Positions 27,406 to 35,288 of a stretch of 64,000 bases of DNA are shown in pieces. The notes beneath the pieces were generated by a model, which saw nothing but the letters and a program-made list of their open reading frames with translations, did not search any database and was not told the DNA's origin. Position 1 is the first letter of the stretch; each line of letters opens with the position of its first letter. The position numbers were made by a program, and so were the translations under genes. Location: contig CAZAEL010000003.1 of the NCBI GenBank assembly GCA_964484135.1, positions 31,295 through 95,294 of the forward strand. The letters are read 5' to 3'. This DNA is from CAZAEL01 sp964484135. Its GTDB lineage: Bacteria > Elusimicrobiota > Elusimicrobia > FEN-1173.

Positions 27406-28380
27406 ATGGGCCGCCTGGACCCTCAAACGGGCCTCGCTCTCTATGAACGGATGCTCCGCATCCGGCTCGTGGAGGAGCGTATCGTCGAGTTGTATCCCGA
27501 GCAACAGATGCGCTGCCCCGTGCACCTTTGTATCGGACAGGAGGCCGTGTCGGCGGGCGTTTGCGCCCGGCTCCGCAACACGGATCGGGTCTACAGCACC
27601 CACCGTTCCCACGGGCATTACGTGGGCAAGGGGGGCGATCTGAAGGCGATGTTGGCGGAAATCTACGGCAAAGCGACGGGCTGTTGCCGGGGGAAAGGCG
27701 GTTCCATGCACCTCTTGGATCTGTCCGTGGGATACATGGGTTCGGCGCCCATCGTCGGCGCCACCATCCCCGTGGCGGTGGGCTCCGCTTTGGCCTCACG
27801 GACCAGCCGGACGGACGAGGTGACGGTGACGTTTTTCGGAGAAGGCGCGACCGAGGAGGGCGTGTTCCACGAGGCCGTCAATTTCGCTGTACTGAAGAAA
27901 CTCCCCGTGGTCTTCGTCTGCGAGAACAACCTCTATTCGGTCTACTCGCCCATGTCCGTGCGCCAGCCTGAGGGACGCGAAGTCTACGCCCTGGCGGCGG
28001 GGCACGGCTTGCCGAGCTTCAAGGCGGACGGGAACGACGTCGCGGAAGTCTATCGCTTGGCGGGGGAAGCCGTTGAGCGCGCGCGGACAGGGAAAGGCCC
28101 CTCGTTTCTTGAGTTCTCCACCTACCGCTGGCGGGAGCATTGCGGACCCAATTTCGACAATGACATCGGCTACCGCACGGAAGCCGAATACCGGGCCTGG
28201 CGGAAGCTTTGCCCGCTTGAGCGCGCCGAACGGGAATTGAGAGGGGCGGGCACCCTCGACGAACGCCGTCGCGCTGCCCTGGAATCGTCCATCCGGGCCG
28301 AGATAGACGAAGCCGTCCGTTTCGCCAAGGAGAGCCCTTTCCCTCCGGCGGAACAGATGGAGGAGCATGTCTATGCCTGA
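27406..28380 (+). CDS. Thiamine-dependent E1 component, alpha subunit
   Basis: A 324-aa protein like the alpha subunit of 2-oxo acid dehydrogenase E1 enzymes. QMRCPVHLCIGQEAV, YSTHRSHGHYVGKG and GKGGSMHL are hallmarks. The ThDP motif reads GEGATEEGVFHEAVNFAVLKK...ENN, with Glu where most have GDG. No E2 or E3 gene is near, so a stand-alone carboligase or transketolase-like activity is more likely than an oxidative complex. Its end overlaps the beta subunit by 14 bp. A role in carbon-chain extension of a sugar is inferred from neighbours. Confidence 0.85.
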   Translation: MGRLDPQTGLALYERMLRIRLVEERIVELYPEQQMRCPVHLCIGQEAVSAGVCARLRNTDRVYSTHRSHGHYVGKGGDLKAMLAEIYGKATGCCRGKGGSMHLLDLSVGYMGSAPIVGATIPVAVGSALASRTSRTDEVTVTFFGEGATEEGVFHEAVNFAVLKKLPVVFVCENNLYSVYSPMSVRQPEGREVYALAAGHGLPSFKADGNDVAEVYRLAGEAVERARTGKGPSFLEFSTYRWREHCGPNFDNDIGYRTEAEYRAWRKLCPLERAERELRGAGTLDERRRAALESSIRAEIDEAVRFAKESPFPPAEQMEEHVYA

Positions 28381-29446
28381 ACATCCCGCGGCCCGCGAAA
28401 TCCGTTTCTCCCAGGCCCTGAACGAGGCCGTGGACCAATGCATGTCCCGCGACCCGCGGGTCGTGTTGATGGGGCTCGGCGTGCCGGACCCGAAAGGGAT
28501 CTTCGGCAGCACGAGCGGCCTCCAGAAGAAACACGGACCGAATCGGGTGATGGACATGCCCTGTTCGGAGAACGGGATGACGGGGGTATGCGTGGGGGCG
28601 GCCGTCTCGGGCCTGCGTCCGGTGCTGACGCACCAGCGCATCGATTTCGCCCTTCTCTCCATGGACCAGATCGTGAACCAGGCCGCCAAGTGGCACTACA
28701 TGTTCGGAGGGAAAATGAAGGTGCCCCTGGTCATCCGCATGATCATCGGCCGCGGCTGGGGCCAGGGGCCTCAGCATTCCCAGAGCCTGCAGGCCTGGTT
28801 CGCCCACGTCCCGGGATTGAAGGTCGTGATGCCAGCCACGCCCTATGACGCCAAGGGGTTGCTTGTGTCCGCCATTGAGGACGACAACCCCGTGGTGTTC
28901 CTTGAGCATCGCTGGCTTTACAACATCAAAGGGCCCGTGCCGGAAGAGGTCTACCGCGTTCCCCTCGGGAAGGCCCGCCTGGCGAGGGAGGGGGCCAACG
29001 TGACCATCGTGGCCACGTCTTACATGACTTTGGAGGCGTTGAGGGCCGCCGATGAGTTGAAAAAAACGGGCATCAGCGCCGAAGTCGTCGACGTCCGCAC
29101 GCTGCGGCCCCTGGACTCGAAGACGATCCTTGACTCGGTGCGCAAAACCGGCCGCCTTGTGGTGGCGGACACGGGATGGAAAGCGGTGGGGTTCGCGGCG
29201 GAGGTGGTGGCCCAGGCGTCGGAGCAGGCCCTGGGTGATCTGAAGGCGCCGCCCGTGCGCATCACGCTCCCCGACTGCCCCGCCCCGACCAGCCCGGCGC
29301 TGGCGGACGGGTACTATCCGCGCGCGGTGCACATCGCCGCGGCCGTGCGGAAGATGCTGAAGCAGGACGTCGGTGAACTGCTGGACAGTCACCCCGCCGG
29401 CCAGCCACTGGACGTGCCCGACATGAGTTTCACCGGGCCTTTTTAA
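28367..29446 (+). CDS. Thiamine-dependent E1 component, beta subunit / transketolase C-terminal-like
   Basis: A 359-aa partner of the preceding gene, resembling E1-beta: MPCSENGMTGVCVGAAVSGL, HYMFGGKMKVPLVIR, GPQHSQSLQAWF, and a C-terminal transketolase-type domain (VVDVRTLRPLDSKT). The histidine in GQGPQHSQS is the usual active-site residue. Overlap with alpha (ATG 28367) indicates a heterotetramer made in equal amounts. The final 30 residues are a variable tail. Ends 13 bp before the next SDR. Confidence 0.85.
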   Translation: MSMPEHPAAREIRFSQALNEAVDQCMSRDPRVVLMGLGVPDPKGIFGSTSGLQKKHGPNRVMDMPCSENGMTGVCVGAAVSGLRPVLTHQRIDFALLSMDQIVNQAAKWHYMFGGKMKVPLVIRMIIGRGWGQGPQHSQSLQAWFAHVPGLKVVMPATPYDAKGLLVSAIEDDNPVVFLEHRWLYNIKGPVPEEVYRVPLGKARLAREGANVTIVATSYMTLEALRAADELKKTGISAEVVDVRTLRPLDSKTILDSVRKTGRLVVADTGWKAVGFAAEVVAQASEQALGDLKAPPVRITLPDCPAPTSPALADGYYPRAVHIAAAVRKMLKQDVGELLDSHPAGQPLDVPDMSFTGPF

Positions 29447-29459
29447 TTAAGGAGAAAAC

Positions 29460-30461
29460 ATGAACACGCGCGTCGCGGTCATCGGGAGCAATTCATTCTC
29501 GGGAAGCGATTTCGTCGACCTCCTCCTGGAAGAGGGGCATTACGAGGTCGTCGGCATCAGTCGTTCCCCGGAGAAGAGCGAGGTCTTCCTGCCGTACAAG
29601 CGGCATATGAACGGAGCCGGAAGCCGATTCCGGTTCCATCAACTGGACCTCAACCACGAGATTCCGAAGATGCTGCAGGTTCTTGAGGACTTCAGGCCCG
29701 AGGCCATCGTCAACTTCGCCGCCCAGAGCGAGGTGGCGCCGAGCTGGGAGAACCCGGACCATTGGTTCCTCACCAACGCGGTGGCTCTCACGCGGCTGGT
29801 GAACGGCTTGAAGGACAAGAAATGGCTGAAGAGATACGTCCACATCTCTTCGCCGGAGGTATACGGCACCTGCGAGGGCTTCATCACCGAGTCCGCTCCG
29901 GTCAACCCCAGCACGCCCTACGCCGCCTCCAAGGCCGCGGGCGACCTATCGCTCTTCACCTACCACAAGAACTTCGCCTTCCCCATCGTCACGATCCGCG
30001 CCACGAACGTCTACGGGGCCTACCAGCAGCTCTTCAAGATTATCCCGCGCTCCGTCATCAACCTGAAGTTGGGTAAGACCATCCAGCTCCATGGGGGCGG
30101 CGTGGCGGTGAAGTCCTACATCCACATCCGCGACGTCTCTCGCGGTGAGCTGGCCGCGATGGAGAAGGGGCGGCCGGGCGAGATCTACCACCTCTCGCCC
30201 GACCGCGGCTACGCCGTAAAGGAGGTGGTGGAGACCATCTGCCGGCGGATGGGCAAGGATTTCGCGAAATGCACCGAGGCCGTGGCCGAGCGCCTGGGAC
30301 AGGACAAGGCCTACACCATCGATTCCTCCAAGGCCCGGAAGGAATTCGGCTGGAAGCCGGCCGTGTCGCTCGACGAAGGCATCGGGCAGGTCATCTCCTG
30401 GGTGGACCGCTACTGGGACCAGATTCAGAGACAGCCCCTCAATTACGCGCATAAGCCATGA
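29460..30461 (+). CDS. NAD-dependent epimerase/dehydratase (dTDP-glucose-dehydratase-like SDR)
   Basis: A 333-aa SDR with the variant nucleotide motif IGSNSFSGSDF, HISSPEVYGTCE, YAASKAAGDLSL (Tyr/Lys) and RATNVYGAYQQLFKIIPR. The latter resembles the 4,6-dehydratase branch. ATG 29460 has a strong AAGGAG site. Acts on a nucleotide sugar; specificity unknown. Its stop overlaps the C-methyltransferase start as ATGA, so 4-keto formation followed by C-methylation is a natural reading. Confidence 0.83.
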   Translation: MNTRVAVIGSNSFSGSDFVDLLLEEGHYEVVGISRSPEKSEVFLPYKRHMNGAGSRFRFHQLDLNHEIPKMLQVLEDFRPEAIVNFAAQSEVAPSWENPDHWFLTNAVALTRLVNGLKDKKWLKRYVHISSPEVYGTCEGFITESAPVNPSTPYAASKAAGDLSLFTYHKNFAFPIVTIRATNVYGAYQQLFKIIPRSVINLKLGKTIQLHGGGVAVKSYIHIRDVSRGELAAMEKGRPGEIYHLSPDRGYAVKEVVETICRRMGKDFAKCTEAVAERLGQDKAYTIDSSKARKEFGWKPAVSLDEGIGQVISWVDRYWDQIQRQPLNYAHKP

Positions 30462-31702
30462 AGACCTTTTCGAAATCCAGAAGGAAATCTCGAGCGCCCA
30501 TCGCGCGGAAGGCCGAAAGCCACATCCGCCGGCGTAAGACGGCATGTTCGGCCTGCGGGGAGGAGAGATTGGTCAGGTTGCTTGATCTGCCCAATCTGCC
30601 GCTCACCGGGATTTACCTCAAAGAGAAGGTCCGCGGACGGTTCGAGCCGTCGGACCAGGGGTTGTCCCTCTGCCGCGTCTGCGGTCACGCCCAGCTGTTG
30701 AACGTCCTTGACCCGAACTACGTTTATGACGACACCTACACGCACCGCAGCTCCCAGAGTCCCATCGCGACGGGCGGGAACGACTTCTTCCACGTTTTCA
30801 TCGCCAAATTGAGCGGGGGGCGGAAATTTCGCCGCATCGTGGACGTGGGTTGCAACGACATGGTGCTGCTCCGCAAGCTTCAGCCCATGGGGGAACGGCT
30901 TCTGGGCGTGGACCCCATCTGGCGGGGCAACGAGCCGCCCGATGAGGGAAACATCCGCGTGCTGGGTAAGTTCATCGAGGAGGTGGATTTGGCCAAAGAG
31001 CTGGGCGGCCGGCCGGATTTGGTCGTTTCCACGCACACCTTCGAGCACATTGACGAGCCCAAGGTTGAAATCAAGCGGCTATTGGACGCCGCGGATCCAG
31101 ACGCACTTTTCGTGGTGGAAGTCCCGAGTTTCGACACGCTTTTGGAGCTTTCGCGTTTCGATCAGGTGTTTCATCAGCACATCCAGTATTTCAGCCTGGC
31201 TTCCTTTTCGCGGATGGTTCGTGACCTCGGTTGCCGGGTGACGGCGCACGCATTCAATTACTATTATTGGGGTGGCACGATGTTGGTGGCGTTCCGTCGC
31301 GCCAGAGGCGGTTCGGGAGAAGACGGCTTTCAGATGCCGACCGAAGAGGCCGCCTCCGGGAGTTTTTCCCGTTTCAAAGCGCAGCTGACATCCACGATGA
31401 AGACCGTTGAATCCCTGCGCGGTACGGCGATACATGGTTTTGGCGCGGCCCAGATGCTGCCGACGCTCGCTTACCACATGGGGACGGACCTTTCGTTTTT
31501 GGATTCCATTCTGGACGACGATCCTCGCAGGGACGGGTTGGTGTACCCCGATTTGGCCCCCCGAATTGAACGGCCGGGAGAGGATTTTACGCTCGAAGGT
31601 AAAAATGTGTTGTTGACGGCCCTCGACAGCGCGCGGCCCATCCTGCGCCGGCTCATCGCGTTGAGGCCCAAACGGTTGCTTTTGCCGCTCAGCCTGCTCT
31701 GA
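30458..31702 (+). CDS. Sugar C-methyltransferase (TylCIII/NovU-type)
   Basis: A 414-aa three-part enzyme: N-terminal zinc ribbon (CSACGEE at about residue 29, CRVCGH at about residue 70), central SAM domain (IVDVGCNDMVLLRKL, about residue 128) and a C-terminal domain with GAAQMLPTLAYH and LDDDPRRDG. This layout is that of enzymes that add a methyl group to C3 of a 4-ketosugar, generating a branched sugar. It overlaps the upstream SDR, a likely source of the ketosugar. Confidence 0.85.
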   Translation: MKTFSKSRRKSRAPIARKAESHIRRRKTACSACGEERLVRLLDLPNLPLTGIYLKEKVRGRFEPSDQGLSLCRVCGHAQLLNVLDPNYVYDDTYTHRSSQSPIATGGNDFFHVFIAKLSGGRKFRRIVDVGCNDMVLLRKLQPMGERLLGVDPIWRGNEPPDEGNIRVLGKFIEEVDLAKELGGRPDLVVSTHTFEHIDEPKVEIKRLLDAADPDALFVVEVPSFDTLLELSRFDQVFHQHIQYFSLASFSRMVRDLGCRVTAHAFNYYYWGGTMLVAFRRARGGSGEDGFQMPTEEAASGSFSRFKAQLTSTMKTVESLRGTAIHGFGAAQMLPTLAYHMGTDLSFLDSILDDDPRRDGLVYPDLAPRIERPGEDFTLEGKNVLLTALDSARPILRRLIALRPKRLLLPLSLL

Positions 31703-31712
31703 CCAAAAAGCC

Positions 31713-32633
31713 ATGAAAAACTCGTCTTCGTCCAATCGGAAATTGCGGGTCGCCATCATCGGGAGCGGGAACATCGGCGCCGACCTCTTGGTGAAGGTGT
31801 CTCGTTCCCCGGTTCTGGAGTGCTCGTTGTTCATTGGGCGGAGCCTGGAATCCAAGGGCATGCAGGTGGCCCGCGGTCTTGGCGTGCCGGTTTCTGACCG
31901 GAGTATCGACGCGATTTCGGACGATCCTGACCGCTGTGAGCTGGTATTCGACGCAACGTCCGCAAAGGACCACATGCGCCATTCCAAAATCCTGGCGGAT
32001 CTGGGCAAGATGGTGGTGGATATGACGCCGTCCCGCGTGGGCCGCATGGTCGTCCCCGCGGTCGATGGAGACAAGGCGGCCGATTTTCAGAACGTGAATA
32101 TGGTGAGCTGTGGGGGTCAAGCTTCAATCCCGTTGGCCTACGCGCTGGCGCAGGCGCACGATCGCGTGGATTATATCGAGGTCGTTTCCAGCATCGCTTC
32201 CAAAAGCGCGGGGCCGGCGACGCGGATCAACCTTGATGAGTATATTGAGACCACCGAGGCCGCGATACAGAGTTATTCCAAGTGCCGGAAGGCCAAGACG
32301 ATTCTCATCCTGAACCCCGCCGAACCCTGCATCGATATGCAGACGACGGTCTCTGCGGTGGTCGAACAGCCGAACCTGGAGAAGCTCGAAGGGGTGCTTC
32401 GGGGCGTGCTTGAAAATGTCACCTCTTATGTACCTGGATACGAACTGGTCGTCAGGCCGGTATTCCAGAGCGGCCGTATCTTCATGATGGCGCGCGTCCG
32501 CGGCCGGGGAGACTATCTGCCGCGTTACGCAGGCAACCTGGACATCATCAACTGCGCCGCCATCGCCACCGCGGAGCGGTACGCGCGCAAGGTCCTTGCC
32601 AAAGAGCCGTTTAGAGAGGAGACCAAGATATGA
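31713..32633 (+). CDS. Acetaldehyde dehydrogenase, acylating (MhpF/DmpF-like)
   Basis: A 306-aa NAD- and CoA-dependent dehydrogenase. IIGSGNIGADLLVKV is the nucleotide fold, NMVSCGGQASIPLAYAL holds the catalytic cysteine, and AGNLDIINCAAIATAER is the family C-terminus. In catabolism it converts aldolase-made acetaldehyde to acetyl-CoA while bound to the aldolase. Here it precedes the aldolase gene with ATGA overlap, so the channelling complex is probably conserved. No meta-cleavage genes are near, so a biosynthetic role is inferred. Confidence 0.9.
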   Translation: MKNSSSSNRKLRVAIIGSGNIGADLLVKVSRSPVLECSLFIGRSLESKGMQVARGLGVPVSDRSIDAISDDPDRCELVFDATSAKDHMRHSKILADLGKMVVDMTPSRVGRMVVPAVDGDKAADFQNVNMVSCGGQASIPLAYALAQAHDRVDYIEVVSSIASKSAGPATRINLDEYIETTEAAIQSYSKCRKAKTILILNPAEPCIDMQTTVSAVVEQPNLEKLEGVLRGVLENVTSYVPGYELVVRPVFQSGRIFMMARVRGRGDYLPRYAGNLDIINCAAIATAERYARKVLAKEPFREETKI

Positions 32634-33655
32634 AACGGAAGATCCTCATCAGCGATCCGACTCTGCGGGACGGCAACCATGCGGTACAGCACCAGTTGAA
32701 CGCCGAGCAGGTCGCGGCCTATTGTGAGGCCGCGGACGCGGCCGGGGTCCCCATTGTGGAGGTGGGACACGGCAACGGCATCGGGGCTTCTTCCCTCCAG
32801 GTGGGGGAGAGTCTTCTCGGCGATGCCGAGATGCTGTCCGTGGCGCGCAAGCACCTGAAACGATCCAAATTGGGCATCCACTGCATGCCGAGCTTTGCCA
32901 CCATCAACAAGGACCTGCAGCCGGCCATCGATTTGGGCGTGGATGTCATTCGTATCGGCGCGCATTGCACGGAAGCGGACACCACCCAACGGCAGATCGG
33001 TTACGCGCGTTCCAAAGGGAAAGAGGTGTTCGGCGCCCTCATGATGATCCATATGGCGACCAAGGAGCAGCTGGCCGAAGAATGCCGTAAAATGGAATCT
33101 TACGGCGCCCAGGCCGTCATCTTGTTGGATTCCGTCGGCGGCTATCTGCCGGACGACGTGCGGGAACTGGTTTCCTATGTGGTCTCAAAAGTCAACATTC
33201 CTATCGGGTTCCATGCCCACAACAACCTGGGGATGGCCATTGCCAATCCCGTCGCAGCGGTCGAAGCGGGGGCCTCCATTGCGGATGGGACCGCCCGGGG
33301 CTTCGGGGCCGGGGCGGGCAACACCCAACTCGAGGTGCTGGTGGCCGTGCTTCACAAGCTCGGTTATGAAACGGGCATCGATCTATACAAAATGCTTGAC
33401 GCTTCGGACTTGGCGGCGAAAGAACTGATGAAGGTCGTGCCTTCGATCAGGCCCTCCAGCATCGTGAGCGGACTGTCGGGTGTATTCTCCGGTTTCGCCA
33501 AGCATGTGGAGCGGGTGGCGACGCAATACGGCGTGGATCCCCGGGACGTATTTTTTGAACTCGGAAAGCGAAAAGTGGTCGCAGGACAAGAGGATTGCAT
33601 CATCGAAGTGGCCATGGACTTGGTCAAAAAAAAGGAGGCCGCCGCGGCGCGTTGA
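32630..33655 (+). CDS. 4-hydroxy-2-oxovalerate aldolase (MhpE/DmpG-like)
   Basis: A 341-aa DRE-TIM metallolyase: DPTLRDGNHAVQHQL at the N-terminus (catalytic Arg-Asp), HAHNNLGMAIANP (metal histidines) and ARGFGAGAGNTQLEVL. Full-length with the C-terminal communication domain that binds the acylating dehydrogenase. It joins or splits pyruvate and a short aldehyde. Within a glycan cluster it could build a 2-oxo-4-hydroxy acid from pyruvate and a sugar-derived aldehyde. Followed 2 bp later by a second, unrelated pyruvate aldolase. Confidence 0.9.
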   Translation: MKRKILISDPTLRDGNHAVQHQLNAEQVAAYCEAADAAGVPIVEVGHGNGIGASSLQVGESLLGDAEMLSVARKHLKRSKLGIHCMPSFATINKDLQPAIDLGVDVIRIGAHCTEADTTQRQIGYARSKGKEVFGALMMIHMATKEQLAEECRKMESYGAQAVILLDSVGGYLPDDVRELVSYVVSKVNIPIGFHAHNNLGMAIANPVAAVEAGASIADGTARGFGAGAGNTQLEVLVAVLHKLGYETGIDLYKMLDASDLAAKELMKVVPSIRPSSIVSGLSGVFSGFAKHVERVATQYGVDPRDVFFELGKRKVVAGQEDCIIEVAMDLVKKKEAAAAR

Positions 33656-33657
33656 CC

Positions 33658-34479
33658 ATGTTGAAAACCAATTTTCTCAAACAGAAGCTCGCGTCCCAGC
33701 GTTTCGTCCTGGGGACTTGGTGCAACCTGCCTTCATCCTTCGTGGCCGATGTTATTGCGTCTTCAGGGCTGGATTTCCTCGTGATTGACCGGGAACACGG
33801 CGCGGTGGGCCACGGTACGGCCGCGGCCATGGCAATGGCTTGCGAATCGAACGGCGTTTCGCCCGTGCTTCGCGTTCCGGGGATCGAGGAGGCCGAGATA
33901 TTGAAAGCGCTGGATATCGGCATACACGCCCTCCAGGTGCCGAACGTTTCAGGGACGGCGGATGTGGAGCGTATCGTTTCCTTCGCCAAATATCCTCCGC
34001 TTGGTCGCCGCGGCTTTTCACCATTCACTCGGGCCGGAGCCTATTCGCACCTCAACGCCCCGCGCCTTTTCCGTGAAGCAAACGCCAACGTGCTCCTTGT
34101 GGTGCACGTGGAAGGCCCGGAAGCCGTGGAGGCCTCCGGGCGTATCGCCGAGATGGACGCCATAGACGTTGTGTTTGTCGGCCTATACGATCTGTCCAAG
34201 GCCGTGGGCATGGCGGGTGAGGTGAATCATCCCAAGGTATGGGGCCAGTTGGAAACCGTGGTCAAGCGGATCGGAGGGGCCGGCAAGGCCGTCGGCACCA
34301 TCGCCACCGACGTCGAGCAGGTCCGGCGCTATGTGGATATGGGCGTTCGTTATATCACGTACTCGGTGGATTGTGAAGTGTTGGGACGGGGCTATCGTGA
34401 TGCCGTCGGGGCATTGGCCGACATTCGAAAAAAGAATACATCGCTCAAAACCACCGTAAAGGAGAGACAGAGAGCATGA
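33658..34479 (+). CDS. HpcH/HpaI-family class II pyruvate aldolase
   Basis: A 273-aa protein with the family metal and substrate residues: FLVIDREHGAVGHG, VPNVSGTADVERIV, VHVEGPEAVE and FVGLYDLSKAVGMAG. It resembles 2-keto-3-deoxy-sugar-acid and 4-hydroxy-2-oxo-acid aldolases, which are promiscuous for the aldehyde. ATG 33658 is preferred over an in-frame start at 33595 inside the previous gene. Having two pyruvate aldolases in a row is striking. Overlaps the next SDR as ATGA. Confidence 0.87.
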   Translation: MLKTNFLKQKLASQRFVLGTWCNLPSSFVADVIASSGLDFLVIDREHGAVGHGTAAAMAMACESNGVSPVLRVPGIEEAEILKALDIGIHALQVPNVSGTADVERIVSFAKYPPLGRRGFSPFTRAGAYSHLNAPRLFREANANVLLVVHVEGPEAVEASGRIAEMDAIDVVFVGLYDLSKAVGMAGEVNHPKVWGQLETVVKRIGGAGKAVGTIATDVEQVRRYVDMGVRYITYSVDCEVLGRGYRDAVGALADIRKKNTSLKTTVKERQRA

Positions 34480-35270
34480 ATCTAAACCTGACGGGCAAAA
34501 AGGCGCTGGTTACGGGGGGCGCTTCCGGCATCGGACGCGCGATCGTACGCGAGCTTGCGAAGGAAGGCGTGAAGGTGGCTTTTACCTCCCGCAACGAGGA
34601 ACGTTCGCGTGAAACGATGGAAATGATCGGCGGCACGAAAGCCGGCCACCTCTTCGTCAAAAGCGCCATCGCGGAAGAGGGGGAGCCTCGCCGCGTGGCG
34701 GAAACGGTCTGGAAAGGCTTGGGAGAACTGGACATCGTGGTCAACAACGTCGGCGATACGCTCAACATCGTCGACCCGCTCTGCCCGCTTTCAGACTGGA
34801 AGCGGCTTTACCGCTTGAACCTGGAGGTCCACGTTGAGGTCAACAATCTTTTCATACCGCACATGAAGGAGCAGAAGTGGGGGCGCATCGTGAACATTAC
34901 GGCCGGGGCGGCTTTCGAAAACAGCGGCCCCGTGCCCTATTGCACCATGAAGGCGGCGTACACGGCGTACACGCGCAGCATGGCGCGGGTATTGGCTCCG
35001 GAGGGGATCGTGATGTCGGCCGTCTTGCCGGGCGTTGTGCTGACGGAGGAGGGGCACTGGCAGAGGGTCCTGAAGGAACGTCCGGAACACGCCGAGAAAT
35101 ACCTCGCGGAGCGCACCAGCCTGAAACGGTTCGGCCGTACGGACGAAATTAGTCCCATGGTGGCGCTCCTTTGTTCGGATTTGGCGAGTTTTTGCGTCGG
35201 CTCCATCGTGCCGGTGGAAGGCGGACAGGCGCGCCATTTCTTTGCCGGCAACCAATATTCCATCATCTAG
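34476..35270 (+). CDS. Short-chain dehydrogenase/reductase
   Basis: A 264-aa classical SDR with all catalytic features: TGGASGIGRAIV, VNNVGDTLNI, ITAGAAFENSG, PYCTMKAAYTAY (Tyr-x3-Lys) and the C-terminal VPVEGGQARHF. It is about 20 residues longer than FabG. It could reduce the keto group left by the aldolase or thiamine enzymes. Its stop is 18 bp before the next gene. Confidence 0.87.
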   Translation: MNLNLTGKKALVTGGASGIGRAIVRELAKEGVKVAFTSRNEERSRETMEMIGGTKAGHLFVKSAIAEEGEPRRVAETVWKGLGELDIVVNNVGDTLNIVDPLCPLSDWKRLYRLNLEVHVEVNNLFIPHMKEQKWGRIVNITAGAAFENSGPVPYCTMKAAYTAYTRSMARVLAPEGIVMSAVLPGVVLTEEGHWQRVLKERPEHAEKYLAERTSLKRFGRTDEISPMVALLCSDLASFCVGSIVPVEGGQARHFFAGNQYSII

Positions 35271-35288
35271 CCGAGGGGCCGGACAAGC

